Source of the DNA: Sequoia sempervirens
Lineage: Eukaryota > Streptophyta > Pinopsida > Cupressales > Cupressaceae
DNA length: 64,000 nt
Assembly: GCA_007258455.2 (NCBI GenBank)
Contig: VDFB02296605.1
Location: forward strand, 62,001-126,000
Direction: 5' to 3'
Shown here: positions 1 through 11,881 of the stretch, piece by piece
Layout: each line of letters begins with the position of its first letter
Numbering within the stretch: position 1 is the first letter of the stretch
Notes under the pieces: model-generated
The model's database searches: none
The model's input: the letters and a program-made list of their open reading frames with translations, nothing else
What the model was told of the DNA's origin: nothing
Program-made: the position numbers and the translations under genes

Positions 1-830
1 GGTAACGAGGGTGGCACTAAATTATGTTCCTTTACCCATTGTATTATAGCCTTGTATATTGATTGTTTGGCCACCATATAGTTTTCAACCATCATCACCG
101 AATCTAGACCAGATCCTTATTCGTCAAGATATTCTTCTAATTTATCTTTTGGTGATTAGTGCCAATATTTTTCTTTCATCTTGTTCTCCTTGTCCTTCTC
201 ACCTTCCTTATCTTGGTTTAGTTTATAACTAATATAACTCGTTCTTTCTCCTAAATAGGATGCTTGTAATTACCACTTTTCATACAACTTTATCCATTTA
301 GCTAGGGGGAAAAACAAACAGTTCGTCAAATGTGGATGAATTATGGCATTGGCTACTCCTAATTCTTTGACAACCATTTTTTCTTCAAATACTACTTCAA
401 TTCCCCTAGCTATCTAATCCAACATGTTGATTTTAAGCATGGCTTCTCTCCTTGTATGGTTTCAACTTCAAGCCATAATGCTATCGTTTAGCAGAGTGTC
501 ATCCAAAATTTCTAATCTAATGGATCCATTATCAAATACCTCAGATTTTAAAGGGTATGAGCCATCTTTGAATTTTCTTGGTTTTATTTTTTTATGACCA
601 TTATATTTCAAAACTAACTGTTCAATTTGGAATTTCATTCTTTAGAGGTGTTTTTCATGCCAATACTTCCTTCGTTTTTGCACTACTTCAATTACCCACT
701 GGCCAAGCACCCTTCACTCGTCAAGCTTGTTCAGTTGGAAGATTCGTTCTTTTAAACTCTATATCACCTAGTTGGTTCTCCACTACAATCCTTAAACTCG
801 GTATCATAGATTCGGCATAGACCACCTTTT
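1..830. other. Unassigned left flank, probably continuing the gypsy remnant
   Basis: No gene is recognised. The stretch is AT-rich and adjoins the minus-strand integrase remnant to its right, so it is most likely the C-terminal integrase region and 3' part of that decayed gypsy element. The open frame of about 80 codons on the plus strand around 578-820 has no recognisable motif and I treat it as chance. Confidence 0.3.
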
Positions 831-849
831 CCTAACCATACATCAATTT

Positions 850-1290
850 GAATGGTGTGTGTCTGGTAGGTACCTTGTACATCATTCGATATGTCCAAAG
901 TACAACTGGAAACTTTTCTTCCTAATTTGCTTCTTTAATGTCATAGGACATGTGAATGACAATGATAAGCACTTTGTTTGTAGACTTCGCTTGTCCATTG
1001 GCTCTCGAGTTGTATAGACTTGAGAGAATATGCAAAACTCAGTCATTGTAAAGTGAATGACATGGTTCACAAAATTTCCTCCTTGATCATTGGTAATTTC
1101 AATAGGGACGCCATACCTAGTGACAATCTACTCATAAATGAATCTTGTCATACTGGTGGTTGTATTGTCTAGAAATGCTTGAACCTCTACCCATTTGGTT
1201 AAGTTTTTCATAGCCAAGACAATGTACTTGCCCCTATGTAGCTAGATAACTTTGAGTGGACCAATGAAGTCACCCCCAACCTCTCAAAGA
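850..1290 (-). pseudogene. Integrase catalytic core remnant (gypsy copy 1)
   Basis: One minus-strand frame from about 1,285 down to 1,070 reads through GGDFIGPLKVI, then KYIVLAMKNLTKWVE, then TRYGVPIEITNDQGGNF. This is the Ty3/gypsy integrase core: a D-F start, the YIVVAVDYFTKWVE-type segment and the R.G.P..I..D.G..F block. The usual first Asp of the V-D-Y segment is replaced (LAMKNLTKW), and two in-frame stops interrupt the stretch, so it is inactive. It lies downstream of the RT remnant on the same strand, as expected for gypsy order. Confidence 0.8.
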
Positions 1291-2189
1291 GTTCCTATGG
1301 TTGTGATGGAAATAGTGACATATAATCTTGCTTCCCGTCACCCATTCTCAAGCATCCGTGTGTAGTGTTGGCCACCATAGGCTAGCCAAAAGAATTTTTC
1401 AAGTTGTGGCATCCAATCCCATATGTTCCTCTTGCAAACCCCTCATGTGCTTCTTTAAGTACGCCTAATATTTCTTCTTGCATGACACATCACCTCAAGA
1501 CATGGTCTAATCCCATTTTATAAAATAACCCATTAATGAGTTGAAAGGTTTTGCTCTTGAGGGCTAACTTCTTTCTCCTAGTGGCATGTCATTTAGGAAG
1601 ATTGGAGTAGACAAATATTCTCCAATATTCTCATACCGTGGAGATAATGTTGCAATTTGGAATAGATGTGCATTTGGAAAATCCTCATTTACATCCCTTA
1701 GTGCTTCATCCAACTTAATCCTTGACAGTTAGTCAATTATAATATGGATTTTTATTGGTCAAACAATATTAAATAGTTGGATGCATTGGCATGTATATGA
1801 AACTCCTTGCTCTAGTCCAAGTATGCTAGGATTGGTGAACAAATTAAGTGTACCTTCAATTCATTGAAGGCCTTCTCCTAATCCTTAGTCCATGTGAATG
1901 ATTGGCCCTTCCTGTAAGTATGTTGAGAGGGTAGGATACTCAAGAAAAAAAATTATAAACCTTCTATAGTAGCCGACATGAGCTAGGAATGATTTGACTC
2001 TTGTGAATTTTTTGGCAGTTCCATATGTACAATCACCCTTGTCTAGGTTATTTTTTAGTCTATCTTTACAAACTATATGCCCAAGTAGTTTACCCTACAA
2101 TACCATGAATTAAGACTTCTTCAATTCAAAGCCAATTGTGTTGCTCTTCATTGTTCCATGCATTGCCATAGAGCTTTTAGGTGTGTCTC

Positions 2190-2600
2190 CTAATCACTAT
2201 AGATCAACCAATCATCTAGGAACACTTTAGAATTCTTGATTGAAATTTTGTCAAAAAAGTGCAGGATGGTTCCTTGAAAGGTGGTTGAAGCATTACACAA
2301 TTTGAGAAACATGTCCTCCACTATGCTTATTTGATTGTACCTAGAGAACCCGTCCATGAATGAGTAGATCTCATGACCTGCAACGTCTTCCAAGATCGAG
2401 TTAGTTAAGGGGATTGGAAATGAATCTTTAATGGTAACTGCATTCAGACTTCTAAAGTCCACACATCTTAATTTGTTTGTATTCCTTCTTCAAAGATATA
2501 ACTATCAAAGAAACCCAATCACTAGTCTCGACCTCTAAAATTATGTTGGCCTCCAACATCTTTTCTATCTCTTCTTGGACTTTCTCAACATAGTTCTTGT
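2190..2600 (-). pseudogene. Reverse transcriptase remnant (gypsy copy 1)
   Basis: A 90-codon open stretch (2,462-2,190) contains MDFRSLNAVTIKDSFPIP, then SFMDGFSRYNQI, then a catalytic-type box FLDDWLIYSD. These match RT blocks of Ty3/gypsy elements: D-[FY]-R-x-L-N, the first catalytic Asp in F-M-D-G-F-S, and a [FYV]-x-D-D box. The frame breaks upstream near 2,470, where the N-terminal RT would follow. The FLDD variant and the DGFS block resemble Athila/Tat-like RTs more than chromoviruses; the lineage is only a guess from these short blocks. Confidence 0.8.
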
Positions 2601-3064
2601 TCATTCTATAGGGTTTCTTTTATACAATTTGTGCTCCCAATACTAAAGGAATTTTGTGTACACATAGCTTTGGAGGTATCCCTTTCAAGTCCTTGTATGT
2701 CCATGCAAAGGTGTCCTTTCATAAAAAAATTGAATGCCGTCATTTTCAATATTGAGTCACAGTCATCTCTAACCATGATCGTTTAAGGATTGCCTTCTCC
2801 TAAATTCATTCTTTTCATTCTCAACTCCTTGTACTTGATCATTTTATCCCACTCAAAGCTATGGGTTGGCGTATCATCTAATATGACTACTCCCTCCTTA
2901 TATTCTTCTTATTCCGAGGGAAATGTTTGATTTGTTATTACTTGATCATCTTTTTCAATTTCCTCGACCTACAACATGTTGCAATTGGATTAGAATACTT
3001 TGTAGTCTTCCAGTTGCTAGTGAAAGAGTCCATTTAATGAACTTGTTTCATCCTCAAAACAATG

Positions 3065-3310
3065 TTAGAGGTCCAAAATTTCCTCATCATTTGGTTCCAT
3101 GAACCTTCTTTCTTCTTTTATTCTTGATTCTCCTCCTTTTGACTCCAAAGCAAAGGAAGCAATCTCTTCACTTATTGACTGATTCCTCAAGTCGATGATG
3201 TACTTCCTCCCTTTGTTTTCTATCAAGAGGGTGTTTCGTTTCCAATTGTGATCTACCTTTGTTTCAACCAACCATCCTCTCCCCAATAATGCATCGTAAT
3301 CTTTCTTCTA
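3065..3310 (-). pseudogene. Protease C-terminal end and PR-RT linker (gypsy copy 1)
   Basis: The minus-strand frame reads DYDALLGRGWLVETK and then a basic linker. LLGR.WL is the C-terminal signature of retroelement aspartic proteases (usually I/L-L-G-R-P-W-L). The catalytic D-[ST]-G part would lie right of 3,310, but the frame is interrupted there and I could not find it. Position between gag zinc knuckles and RT agrees with protease. Confidence 0.55.
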
Positions 3311-3908
3311 CAATGGGAGGACCACAAAATTCAACAAGAATTGTTGGGTTACGATCATTACCTTTTGTGTCATTAGTGTTCCCAACGATTTGATTTTATG
3401 TTGATCCACGTCTACTATTTGGAATGTCAGTGGCCAAAGGGTTGGATTCCCGAGGCATTTCCAAGTATCCTTCGACAATATGTTTACTCACGATGCTCCA
3501 TTGACAATTGTGTTTGTTATTTTTTCCCATGATCTACATTTGCACAACTTACTTCCTCATGTTCATCGTCATCAACATTGGGTCGATGACTTGTTCTACT
3601 TGTGGCAATCCTTTATCATGTCTTTGATTTTAATCGTCACCAACCATGTGGGTGATCGCCACTCTCAGTTGTTGCATACTTTTAAGAAGGTTTGTCACCT
3701 TTATCGGTATTGTTGTTTGTATCACCTAATGTACTATGTTCTTTTCCAACTCTGCTTGAAAGGAGGTACTTGCAATTTCATTAACAGTCCTTCTTTCCTT
3801 CGCCATTGCTTGCACTACTTTTTCTTTGGCTTCTCGAAGTCATTCTTTCTCCATACAAGGGTTTGTGTGTATGGCTTTCTTGGTTTGTGCTATGGTGATG
3901 AGCAAAAC

Positions 3909-4400
3909 TTATGCATCTTGTTCTTCCATGTCCAGCATATTAATACCCATTTGTTTCAAGCAATCAGTGTCTTCATGGTCACCTAGTCCACACCATTTGC
4001 ACAACATCGTTGTTTTATTTTGGTTGATTTGGCATTTCTTGGCGAAGTATCCCCATTCGTTACATTTATGAGATTTGGCATCATATTGGATTTTGCTTCT
4101 TGGTCCATTATTGTTAAATTGATTATTGTTTCCCCATCTATTACAATATCCACCAGGAGATGCTTTAGTATTATTATTTTGTGGCTTTGGTGGTGTGGTC
4201 AATGGAGTTGATTGTTCCCCTTGAGTGAAGAGAACTTGTGTGTTTCTTGTCTTGAGCTTGTATGGGCATTCCTTGATGGAATGCCCCATCCCTTGGCAAA
4301 TATTGCAAAATAACTTTTTTGGATTGTTTATTTTAGTGTGACCTTCAAATTTGCAGTCGGTACATCATAATTCTTTACTCTCCTTGTAATTTATTTCTAG
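3909..4400 (-). pseudogene. Gag fragment with several CCHC zinc knuckles (gypsy copy 1)
   Basis: Reading leftwards from about 4,390 the frame gives a degenerate knuckle (CTDCKFEGH, final Cys lost), a perfect knuckle CNICQGMGHSIKEC, a degenerate CNEWGYFAKKC, and a perfect knuckle CKWCGLGDHEDTDC. Canonical retroelement Gag nucleocapsids have one or two CX2CX4HX4C modules; three to four in about 130 residues is unusual. The 126-codon open stretch begins at the Met of MGHSIKEC, inside the second knuckle, so that Met is not the true start. Upstream gag sequence extends to about 6.0 kb with frame breaks. Confidence 0.75.
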
Positions 4401-6099
4401 ACTTTGAGCTCCTTCATCATCCTCATCATATCTCTCCATAGATCTTGAATCATCTTTGATTCGTCGTCACTATTGTCTTATGTTCTCATCATCTTTCGTC
4501 TTTCACTTCCCTCAAGAGGATGTCTTGTCTTCACTCTCTATATCCATCACCCAATTATAGGCATTGGCATACAAGGACCGAAGCATGACTTTAATTTTCT
4601 TTTTCCAATTATAGGCATTGGTTATTTTTTCTCCTTATGCTCTCTTCTTCATCCTGATGATGGATCATGAAGTGTGATCCGAAACGTTGATGCAAAAATA
4701 ACCACACAATCAAATCCAGAAATTGGCAAACAACTATCAGTATGGATTGTGGAAACTTATTATCATTAAATGAAAACATCAATCCTTCAATGGAACATCT
4801 TTTCTTTAATCCATCCACTAGCTAGTTTACCAATTTCACCAACAGTTCTTTGAACCTACAATTATAGGTTCTTATATTCTCATGGTTTCCTTGTTTAGTG
4901 TTATAAATTTATGCTACGATCTAATTGTCATCCTACAACAATTTAAATTTTGCCTCAAATGCTTTATTTAATGCATCCCATGACACTATGGATTGTGCAT
5001 CAAATTGTATAAACTAATCTTTCACTATGAATCGTAGTGTTGGGAATGCTCTCATCCAATAATCCTTATCCTCCTGACCGCTTATTATCCATATAGTCTC
5101 ATGTGTTTTACAATGTTGAACAAGATCCTCATATCCATTCCTCGTAAAATTCAATAGTTCATGTCTTTCCACACTTGGACTAACTGGGGGAGTCGTGACC
5201 CTCTTTGCCTAATGTATTCCTTGTGTCTTGAACCTAATTGAACTGTTCTGACATTTACATTTTGGTGCTTCACTTGCACTCTAGGCCACATATGAGTCCA
5301 TTACTTGTCCTCCTTCAAGGTTCCTTGCACTCTTGTTGTCATTAGGATCGTTTATGTGCTCGCTTCGTCTAGGGTTTCTTGGCTCAATTCCTCCAATACT
5401 TGGTTCTTTTGAAATGAATAGCTCTATGATACAATGTATGTTATTTTCAAATGTTCAATTAGTTTATTTTTGGGGTCTCCTTATTTCTCCTCTTTGTTCA
5501 ATGTTGGTTGTACGAATAGATTTCCCGCTTGGTTGGCATGGTCTTTGTATGCTTTGTCAGGGAGTGGTGGTTTTTTGGCTATCTCCTCCCACTCTCCCTT
5601 TGTATGTTCTTTAGTGAAGGTTTTCCTCTCCTCCTGACTATAGCTTCGATTGATGCTTCAACTTTTTCTCCTTGGTGAGCTAGAACTTCTTGTTAAAAAT
5701 CCTTTAGTTTCTTCGACAATTCTCCTCATTCTCCATCATTCTCCTTGCTTTCTTATGTAGGGATCTTCTCACCCTTCCTTCTGTCAATTCATGACCACTT
5801 GGAATACATTTCATGTCTTTGTTAGGTTGTATGGGAATTGATTACTAAAAGTACATCTCCTACTAATGTCACGTTCTTCTTCCTCCCTTTGGTTCCTTTC
5901 TTCATACCATTGTGGTATTTGTTGTCTATGTTGTTCTTCTCTCAACCCAAAGGTCTTGCAAGATGATAAGATGGCATACAATGAGCCTTGGCATTCTATG
6001 TAGAAGACGATCAACCTCCTCATTGGCATGGCATCTTGAGGGACCTCTCTCCTGAGAGCTTCCCTTCGAGTGTGTTCTTTTAATGAAATATCCCACTAC

Positions 6100-7830
6100 T
6101 TCACGAGGTCTTGTGTAAGTTGGTCTTCCCTTTCTTCATTGGCTTGCACAAGTTCATCCATGGACTATCCCATTATACCACCATGTTTCCCATATTTTTT
6201 ACCAAGTTCTTTAGAGGCAATGACATCAATTGTTTACTCACTAACTCTACTTGATGAGTATCAAGAAGTAAATGAAATAACAAAATATGGTGATAAGTTG
6301 CAACAATGTTTCCAAAAAAATGTCATTCCATTCATTCATTCATAAGATTTGCAATAGATACGGGAGGTCATGCATGCAATCTCGACTGTGTACAATGAGA
6401 AATATATAGGATACCTAATGATAGTTGAGAAATCCAACTATCAATAACTATCAACTATAATAGTTGTCAAGATCTAACTTTTTAATTGTGAAGCAACTAA
6501 TTTTATTGTCTATGTACTAAACAACAAGAGGTCATACAACAAGGGAAGGTAGAATATATAGCAAGGTAGAAATCATATCGTGAGGTGTAACTATTGATTC
6601 TATATGGTATGACTTGCTACCAATAGCAATATGGTCAATCTTTGAATTGTTTGTCGTTGTACAATGATGAGAGTTTGTTGTGCAAATGGTAAGAGGGGAT
6701 CATACAATTAAGAAGTGGTGAATGAAAATATTATAATTTTTAATTTTTATTTCCTTAACCATATGGAAGGCAAATAATTATTTGGTTTATATAAATCATT
6801 TCTACTATGTCGTAGGATGCTTGGATCCTTTGGTAATTTTTTGAAAGGTCGTACAATATGAGAGCAAGGAATTATTATCATACTTTGGTTTTTCTCTTTA
6901 TTGTTAGTCGTACAATTATAGGAAAAGGAGTTTGAAATCTCTTTTAGCATATCTTGTTGTACGATGGGAATTGGTACTTTAAAGGAATTATTTGTTTTTT
7001 GTCCTTTTATTTATTTTTCTTATGTGTCATCATACAAGAACAAATAAAGGCACTTTGGTATTAGGTTTTTTTCAATTTGTTTCTTTTTTCTACTCAATTT
7101 CTCCCATATTCCCAGACATGATAAGCTCCCTATATTATTGTAAAAGTCCTCAACCAAGGCATCCATCACCGTTTACTCGACCCACTAAAATGGGCTTGAA
7201 CTTTTATTATTATTTCATTTTTCTTATGTGGGGCCCACCTAGTATTTTCCTTTCCTTTCCAACTTCAAAATTCTTTTTTCTATCTAACCCATTGAATGAT
7301 ACTTTTCCTTTCATTACTTTGCTATTCAACCTAGTGTAACATATTTTTTATTTTCCATAAATTTCTTGTAAGTCTACTCTAATCTAACTTTGATGTCATG
7401 ACTAAATATGTAGCTCAAGTAGGATCATTTGTAACATCCCTTACAACAATAGGAATTCATAGACTCCAATTCATTTTATTATTATTATTTTGAGTTATAC
7501 TTCCAATAATTTTGTGATTGTCAATTGCTTTTCGTGCTACTACTAAAACATCAAAATCAATCATATTCAATGCTTTTAACCTTTGCAAACCTTGTAATTT
7601 GTTCAATACACATAGACCATCCAACTATCATTCTTCATTCGTTGCTCTTCATGATCAACATAGCTTCAATAAAATTACAATTTGAGGGAAACACTTCATA
7701 TTCCTCCATTTGCAAGTGGAATAGGCCATGAAGGGAAAATATTTGAATTCCAATAAGTACCATTTGGGTCAATAAAAAAACCTAGTAACTTGATTCCTTG
7801 TTGATTTGCACACACCTATTGAAAAATTAA
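6100..7830. other. AT-rich intergenic or LTR-like sequence, no gene recognised
   Basis: No domain is recognised on either strand. Several short direct and inverted motifs recur (around 6,420-6,480 a run of ACTATCAA-type repeats). The sequence lies between two gag regions of the same gypsy family in the same orientation, so it could hold the 5' LTR of copy 1 and the downstream internal part of copy 2, but no LTR ends were matched. Confidence 0.3.
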
Positions 7831-9127
7831 AGACCAAATGGTCAACTTTTCCAAACTTTTCTAGGTATCTTCAGGAAGCATACTTACTCCCTATCTGTCA
7901 TCAATGATTGTATTAGTAAGATTCTTCCTAAATATCTCCATATGTACCATTGTTCGTTTATTTATCAAGTTGACTATCAGTAGCATTGAGTCTATCACCT
8001 TATCACCACATAATAGAGGTTCTATTATTAAATCTTCATTATCCTCTTCGATAATTATTTATTCTATCTTACCACATTACCATGGTGGCATTTGCAGTCC
8101 TAAGCTTTGGGATGCTCTGCAATAAATATTTATGTCATCTTGACTAATACAGTAGTCTATTATACCTTTGCAATGTTTTTATCTAACTCCAACCTACCCA
8201 TTGGAGGACTTGCATGTTAATTGGAGTATCAATATATCTTTACCATTGCTTGCTCTACTTCTACACTTGCCTCATGAAGTCCTTGTTTTGTATGTGGGTC
8301 TAGGTATATAGCCCTCTTTGCTTAAGCTCGAGCAACAATCAAACTTTGTTATGTCTCCCTACATCAATCATGTTCACACTAGCCTTTTGCTTCAAACATT
8401 CAAAATTGTCATGATGTCAAAGTCCACAACATTTGCATGATAATATTGTTTTGTTCTAGTTTCTATTCATCACATTGTTGACATTGTATGTTGGGATCAC
8501 CTTTTGAGTTGTGTTGTATCCAACTCCAGCGTCCACCTCTTTGATTTTGATAGCCTCTTGGAGATATATTCATGTTATTATGTGGCTTTAGTGGTGTGCT
8601 TGGTGAAATGGCCTACTCTCCTTGTGTGAAAATAACTTGTGTGTTTCTACTCTTCAAATTGTATAGGCATTCTTTTGTTGAATGGCTCATAACCAAACAA
8701 ATATTACAAAGCATTTTTCTTGGGACAACTAGATTTGGTGTGACCTTCACTTTGCAATCAATACACCATAGTTCTTTAGGTTCTTTATTGATTTCTGTCA
8801 CTATTTTCAATTTCTTCATCATTTGAAACATGTCTCACCTAAGTGCTTTTATTATTCACAATTCACTGGCATTGCTTCCATCTGATCCCTCATCTTCATC
8901 TATTTTTCTTTTGGCTTGTGAGGTCATTTTGTCTTCATTTTTAACGTCCATTGCCCTATAATATGCCTATACATATTATGAGGGTGGTACAACTTTCTCT
9001 TTTTCCTTAATGAAAGAATAAGGCCTTCAATAAACCATCTTTTCTATAAACCAATAGCAAGTTCCTTTTTCTAACTTTACAAGTCTTTAAAACTACAATA
9101 ATAAGCTCTAACATATTGGTGCTTACC

Positions 9128-10047
9128 TTATCTCATTGATGAACACACACTTATACTAAAAGGGCTTTACTTTTCAAATTAGTAACCACAATAACTTTAA
9201 ATACACAACATCAACAAAAAAGAACACAAGATGTACACGGAAACCCTTTCAAGAGAAAACCATGGAAAAAGGATTGCTTGGATCTGTTGTCCAAATCTAC
9301 CATGAGTAAAATAAAATTCTCTTACAAATTTTGTAGGTACCAACCCGTTAGAGACACCAATCCCATTACACCAACTTAGCAAGAGACACCAATCTCTTCA
9401 ATTAGGAGGCACCAACCTCCAAGTGAACAAAACTTTTGTCTTCTTGAATATTGCTTCTTCAAAGCATGATTTTTGTGTGAATCTCCTTCATAAGATCTAC
9501 TTGTAAGTCCGCCTATAAATCTGCCATAAATCTCCTTGAAAATCTACTATAAATCCAATATAAATCTCCTTAAAAGTCTGTTATAAATCTATCATAAATC
9601 TCCTTTAAAGCCCGCTATAAATCTGATCCTCTTCTTAAAATTTCTCTTCTTCACCTAATTCTTTCTCTTCTCCGCCTAATTCCTACCCTTAAAAGGAATG
9701 ATTTTGCATTGAATTACTTGCTTTCTAACCTCTAAAATAACTTTCTATTTATATCCAAATCATACACTTCACCAAAAGGAGGTCGGCCAAGATTCGACAT
9801 AATAACATTTATTTTAAATATTTGAATTCACCCAAGAAAGGTGCCAAAGAGGAGGTTGGCCAACAACATAAGTATTATTTTTATTAATATTTTTCAACTT
9901 GCAAAGTGAGCACCAAGGTGGAGGAAGGTCGGCCAACACTTAGGAATTATAAACATCTCTTTTATCACCTTTAAATAATGTGATCTACCCTTGAATGAAG
10001 TGATTAGTTCTCCTTTGATATTGTCTTGGACATCACTGACAATAACA
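9128..10047. mobile_element. 0.92-kb insertion splitting gypsy copy 2 (possible solo LTR)
   Basis: Comparison with copy 1 shows extra sequence exactly between the counterparts of 4,895 and 4,905. TTACC occurs at both edges (9,123-9,127 and 10,048-10,052), as expected for a 5-bp target duplication. The right end, read on the minus strand, begins TGTTATTGTCAGTGATG, which is LTR-like. The left terminus does not show a clean CA end on that strand, so the exact element type is uncertain. It contains a 34-bp tandem array and three copies of a GGAGGTCGGCCAA-like motif (near 9,779, 9,873 and 9,922). Confidence 0.5.
9513..9626. repeat. 34-bp tandem repeat, about 3.3 copies
   Basis: Units start with CTATAAAT or TTATAAAT at 9,513, 9,547, 9,581 and 9,615, an exact 34-bp period. 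Each unit carries two ATAAATCT blocks. It lies inside the insertion in gypsy copy 2. Confidence 0.85.
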
Positions 10048-10789
10048 TTACCAATACTTGTGTTAAATTTATGCTATGACTTTGTTGTCATCTCAAAGTA
10101 ATTTGAATTCTTCTGCAAAGGCTTTTTTTAATTTCTTCCATTTATTTTGGGAGGTTTGTTCAATCTTTGTCTATCAATTGATGGCCATGGCTCTCAAGGG
10201 GGTTGAAAAATACTATAGCCAATATGTTTTATCATCTCAAGAGCATTGGTTGCCCAAATTGTTTCACGTCATACAATGTCTTATGGGATCTTCTAGTCCA
10301 TTTCTTGTAACCTTAGGTAGTTTTTTCCTTTCTACACTTGGGATTGATGGTGGAGTTACCATAGCTTTACCTTGGTGCAAACATTGTTCATCAAACTTGC
10401 TCCACAAGGATTTTTGGTTTGAATATTCCAATGCCCTGCTAACACTCTCAAACAAATGAAAATCCTCTACTTTTTCTATAACTTTAGTGTTCTACACACC
10501 TGTTTCATCTTTAGGTTCTCTTTTGTCTTCTCCAACCCTTGGCCCTAGAGTTTTTGGCTCAATTTCTTCTTCTACTAACTCTTCAATGTTTCAAAGGTTG
10601 CTCGCATATGCTTCCCCTTCTCTAACTATGAAGGATTTCATCTCCCAAGGAAGAATTTGCTCCTCTACAAAAGGCTCTATGGATTCTTCACATTGAACTT
10701 GGTCTACAAGGTCAACCCACACTTTGTTTGATAATGGAAGGTATCTTGCTATTGCCAACCACTCTTCCTTTGTATGGTTATTTGTAGTG

Positions 10790-11880
10790 GGTTAAATGTT
10801 TTGATATCTTTTCTCCAAACTACAACTTCACCTAACATTTCAACTCTAACTTTCACTTTGAGAGGGACTTCAACTTCAAATTTACACTATTAGAGCTTCT
10901 TTGCCACTTATTTTTTCTTCTCTATTACATTTGCTTTGTAAATATTAAATATCACCCAATCTCTTGGTCTTGACCATGTTGTGGTCTCTTCCTACTTTTG
11001 TTGGAGTCTAACGAGCATGAATATCTTCTATCAAACCCAATTTCTTTTAAGGCAATGGTGCCAAATGTTTTCTGCTTTCTAGTAAAACTAATACTTGAAA
11101 TAATCAAGTAGAGTAAAATGTATCTTTATTTACATATGAAGTTCTTACAAAAGTAGACCAAAGATGATCAACCAAAGATCATACTACTTTCCCCATCTAT
11201 GCACAATTTATTTGAAGAGCCTGATGGTTGCCAAGCAAAACACAATTGTCTACCGACTCCTATAACTATACAAAAGCTAACAAACAATTAATACATAGTG
11301 GAATACAACCATATTAACAAAATATGATAAAGGCATTCTACGATGACTACATTGTTGAAGCAATTTAGGGAGGCTTTTCAAGAAAATGGTTCAACATGAG
11401 AACAGTTGCTCTTGAATTGACATCTTCCCAACATTGGTCTATCAACGATCATTTATGGATGCTAATGAGGTAAATAAATAATTGCTATATTTCTTACACC
11501 AAAATATAATCCATTCTAACACATATGTATGGTTCTCTTATTGTTATTGTGCCTACAAAGATAGTTCATGAAGAATTGTGTATTGATTATTAGGCCTTCA
11601 ATAAGATAACCATCAAGAACATGTACCCTCTTTCTTTTTATATTAGAGATCATATACCAAAAATACCAAAAGTAGGTACAATATATGGTGTACACACAAA
11701 GCTACCAACTAGTTTCATCTTAAGAACACATCATGGAAGACAACGGACTAGGACAATCTGCAACCTTAAACAGTCATAGAGTCAACAACAAAAACTAACA
11801 GACCTAAAATATTTATGACTGATTCTTATACATTACTACTATCAAAAAGGCCCAAAAATTAATAGCAGAAGACATTGCAA
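10790..11880. other. No gene recognised
   Basis: AT-rich sequence without a recognisable domain. The first ~250 bp may still be gag of gypsy copy 2. The rest has no long open frame and no repeat structure that I could relate to other parts of the window. Confidence 0.3.
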
Positions 11881-11881
11881 G

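Larger units (their letters stand above)
830..6100 (-). mobile_element. Decayed Ty3/gypsy-type LTR retrotransposon (copy 1)
   Basis: Read on the minus strand, the region shows the usual gypsy order: gag with zinc knuckles (about 5.3-3.9 kb), end of the aspartic protease (about 3.3 kb), reverse transcriptase (about 2.5-2.2 kb) and integrase core (about 1.29-0.85 kb). Integrase after RT/RNase H is the Ty3/gypsy arrangement. Every domain is broken by stops or frameshifts. No LTR pair could be delimited; an LTR may lie in the AT-rich sequence right of 6.1 kb. A related gag copy lies at 7.8-10.8 kb in the same orientation. Confidence 0.8.
7840..10790 (-). mobile_element. Second decayed copy of the same gypsy family (gag region, copy 2)
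   Basis: This region aligns by eye with 3.4-5.6 kb in the same orientation. The minus frame at 8,831-8,613 reads ELWCIDC, CNICLVMSHSTKEC and LKSRNTQVIFTQGE, matching KTRNTQVLFTQGE of copy 1. Further matches are the block near 8,380-8,460 to 3,940-4,020 and the block 10,065-10,560 to 4,910-5,400. The second knuckle keeps C, C, H and C, whereas the first is degenerate. Copy 2 is interrupted by an insertion at 9,128-10,047. It is more decayed than copy 1, with no long open frame. Confidence 0.7.

Noticed and set aside
578..820. 80-codon plus-strand open frame
   Set aside because: No motif, no homologous copy in the window, and it lies antisense to the expected gypsy remnant.
3480..4071. Open frames of 168 and 81 codons on the plus strand
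   Set aside because: They are antisense to the gag zinc-knuckle region, whose minus-strand motifs are clear.
9137..10035. TGATG...CATCA as ends of the insertion in gypsy copy 2
   Set aside because: Flanking pentamers CTCAT and CTGAC do not match, whereas TTACC at the slightly wider edges does.
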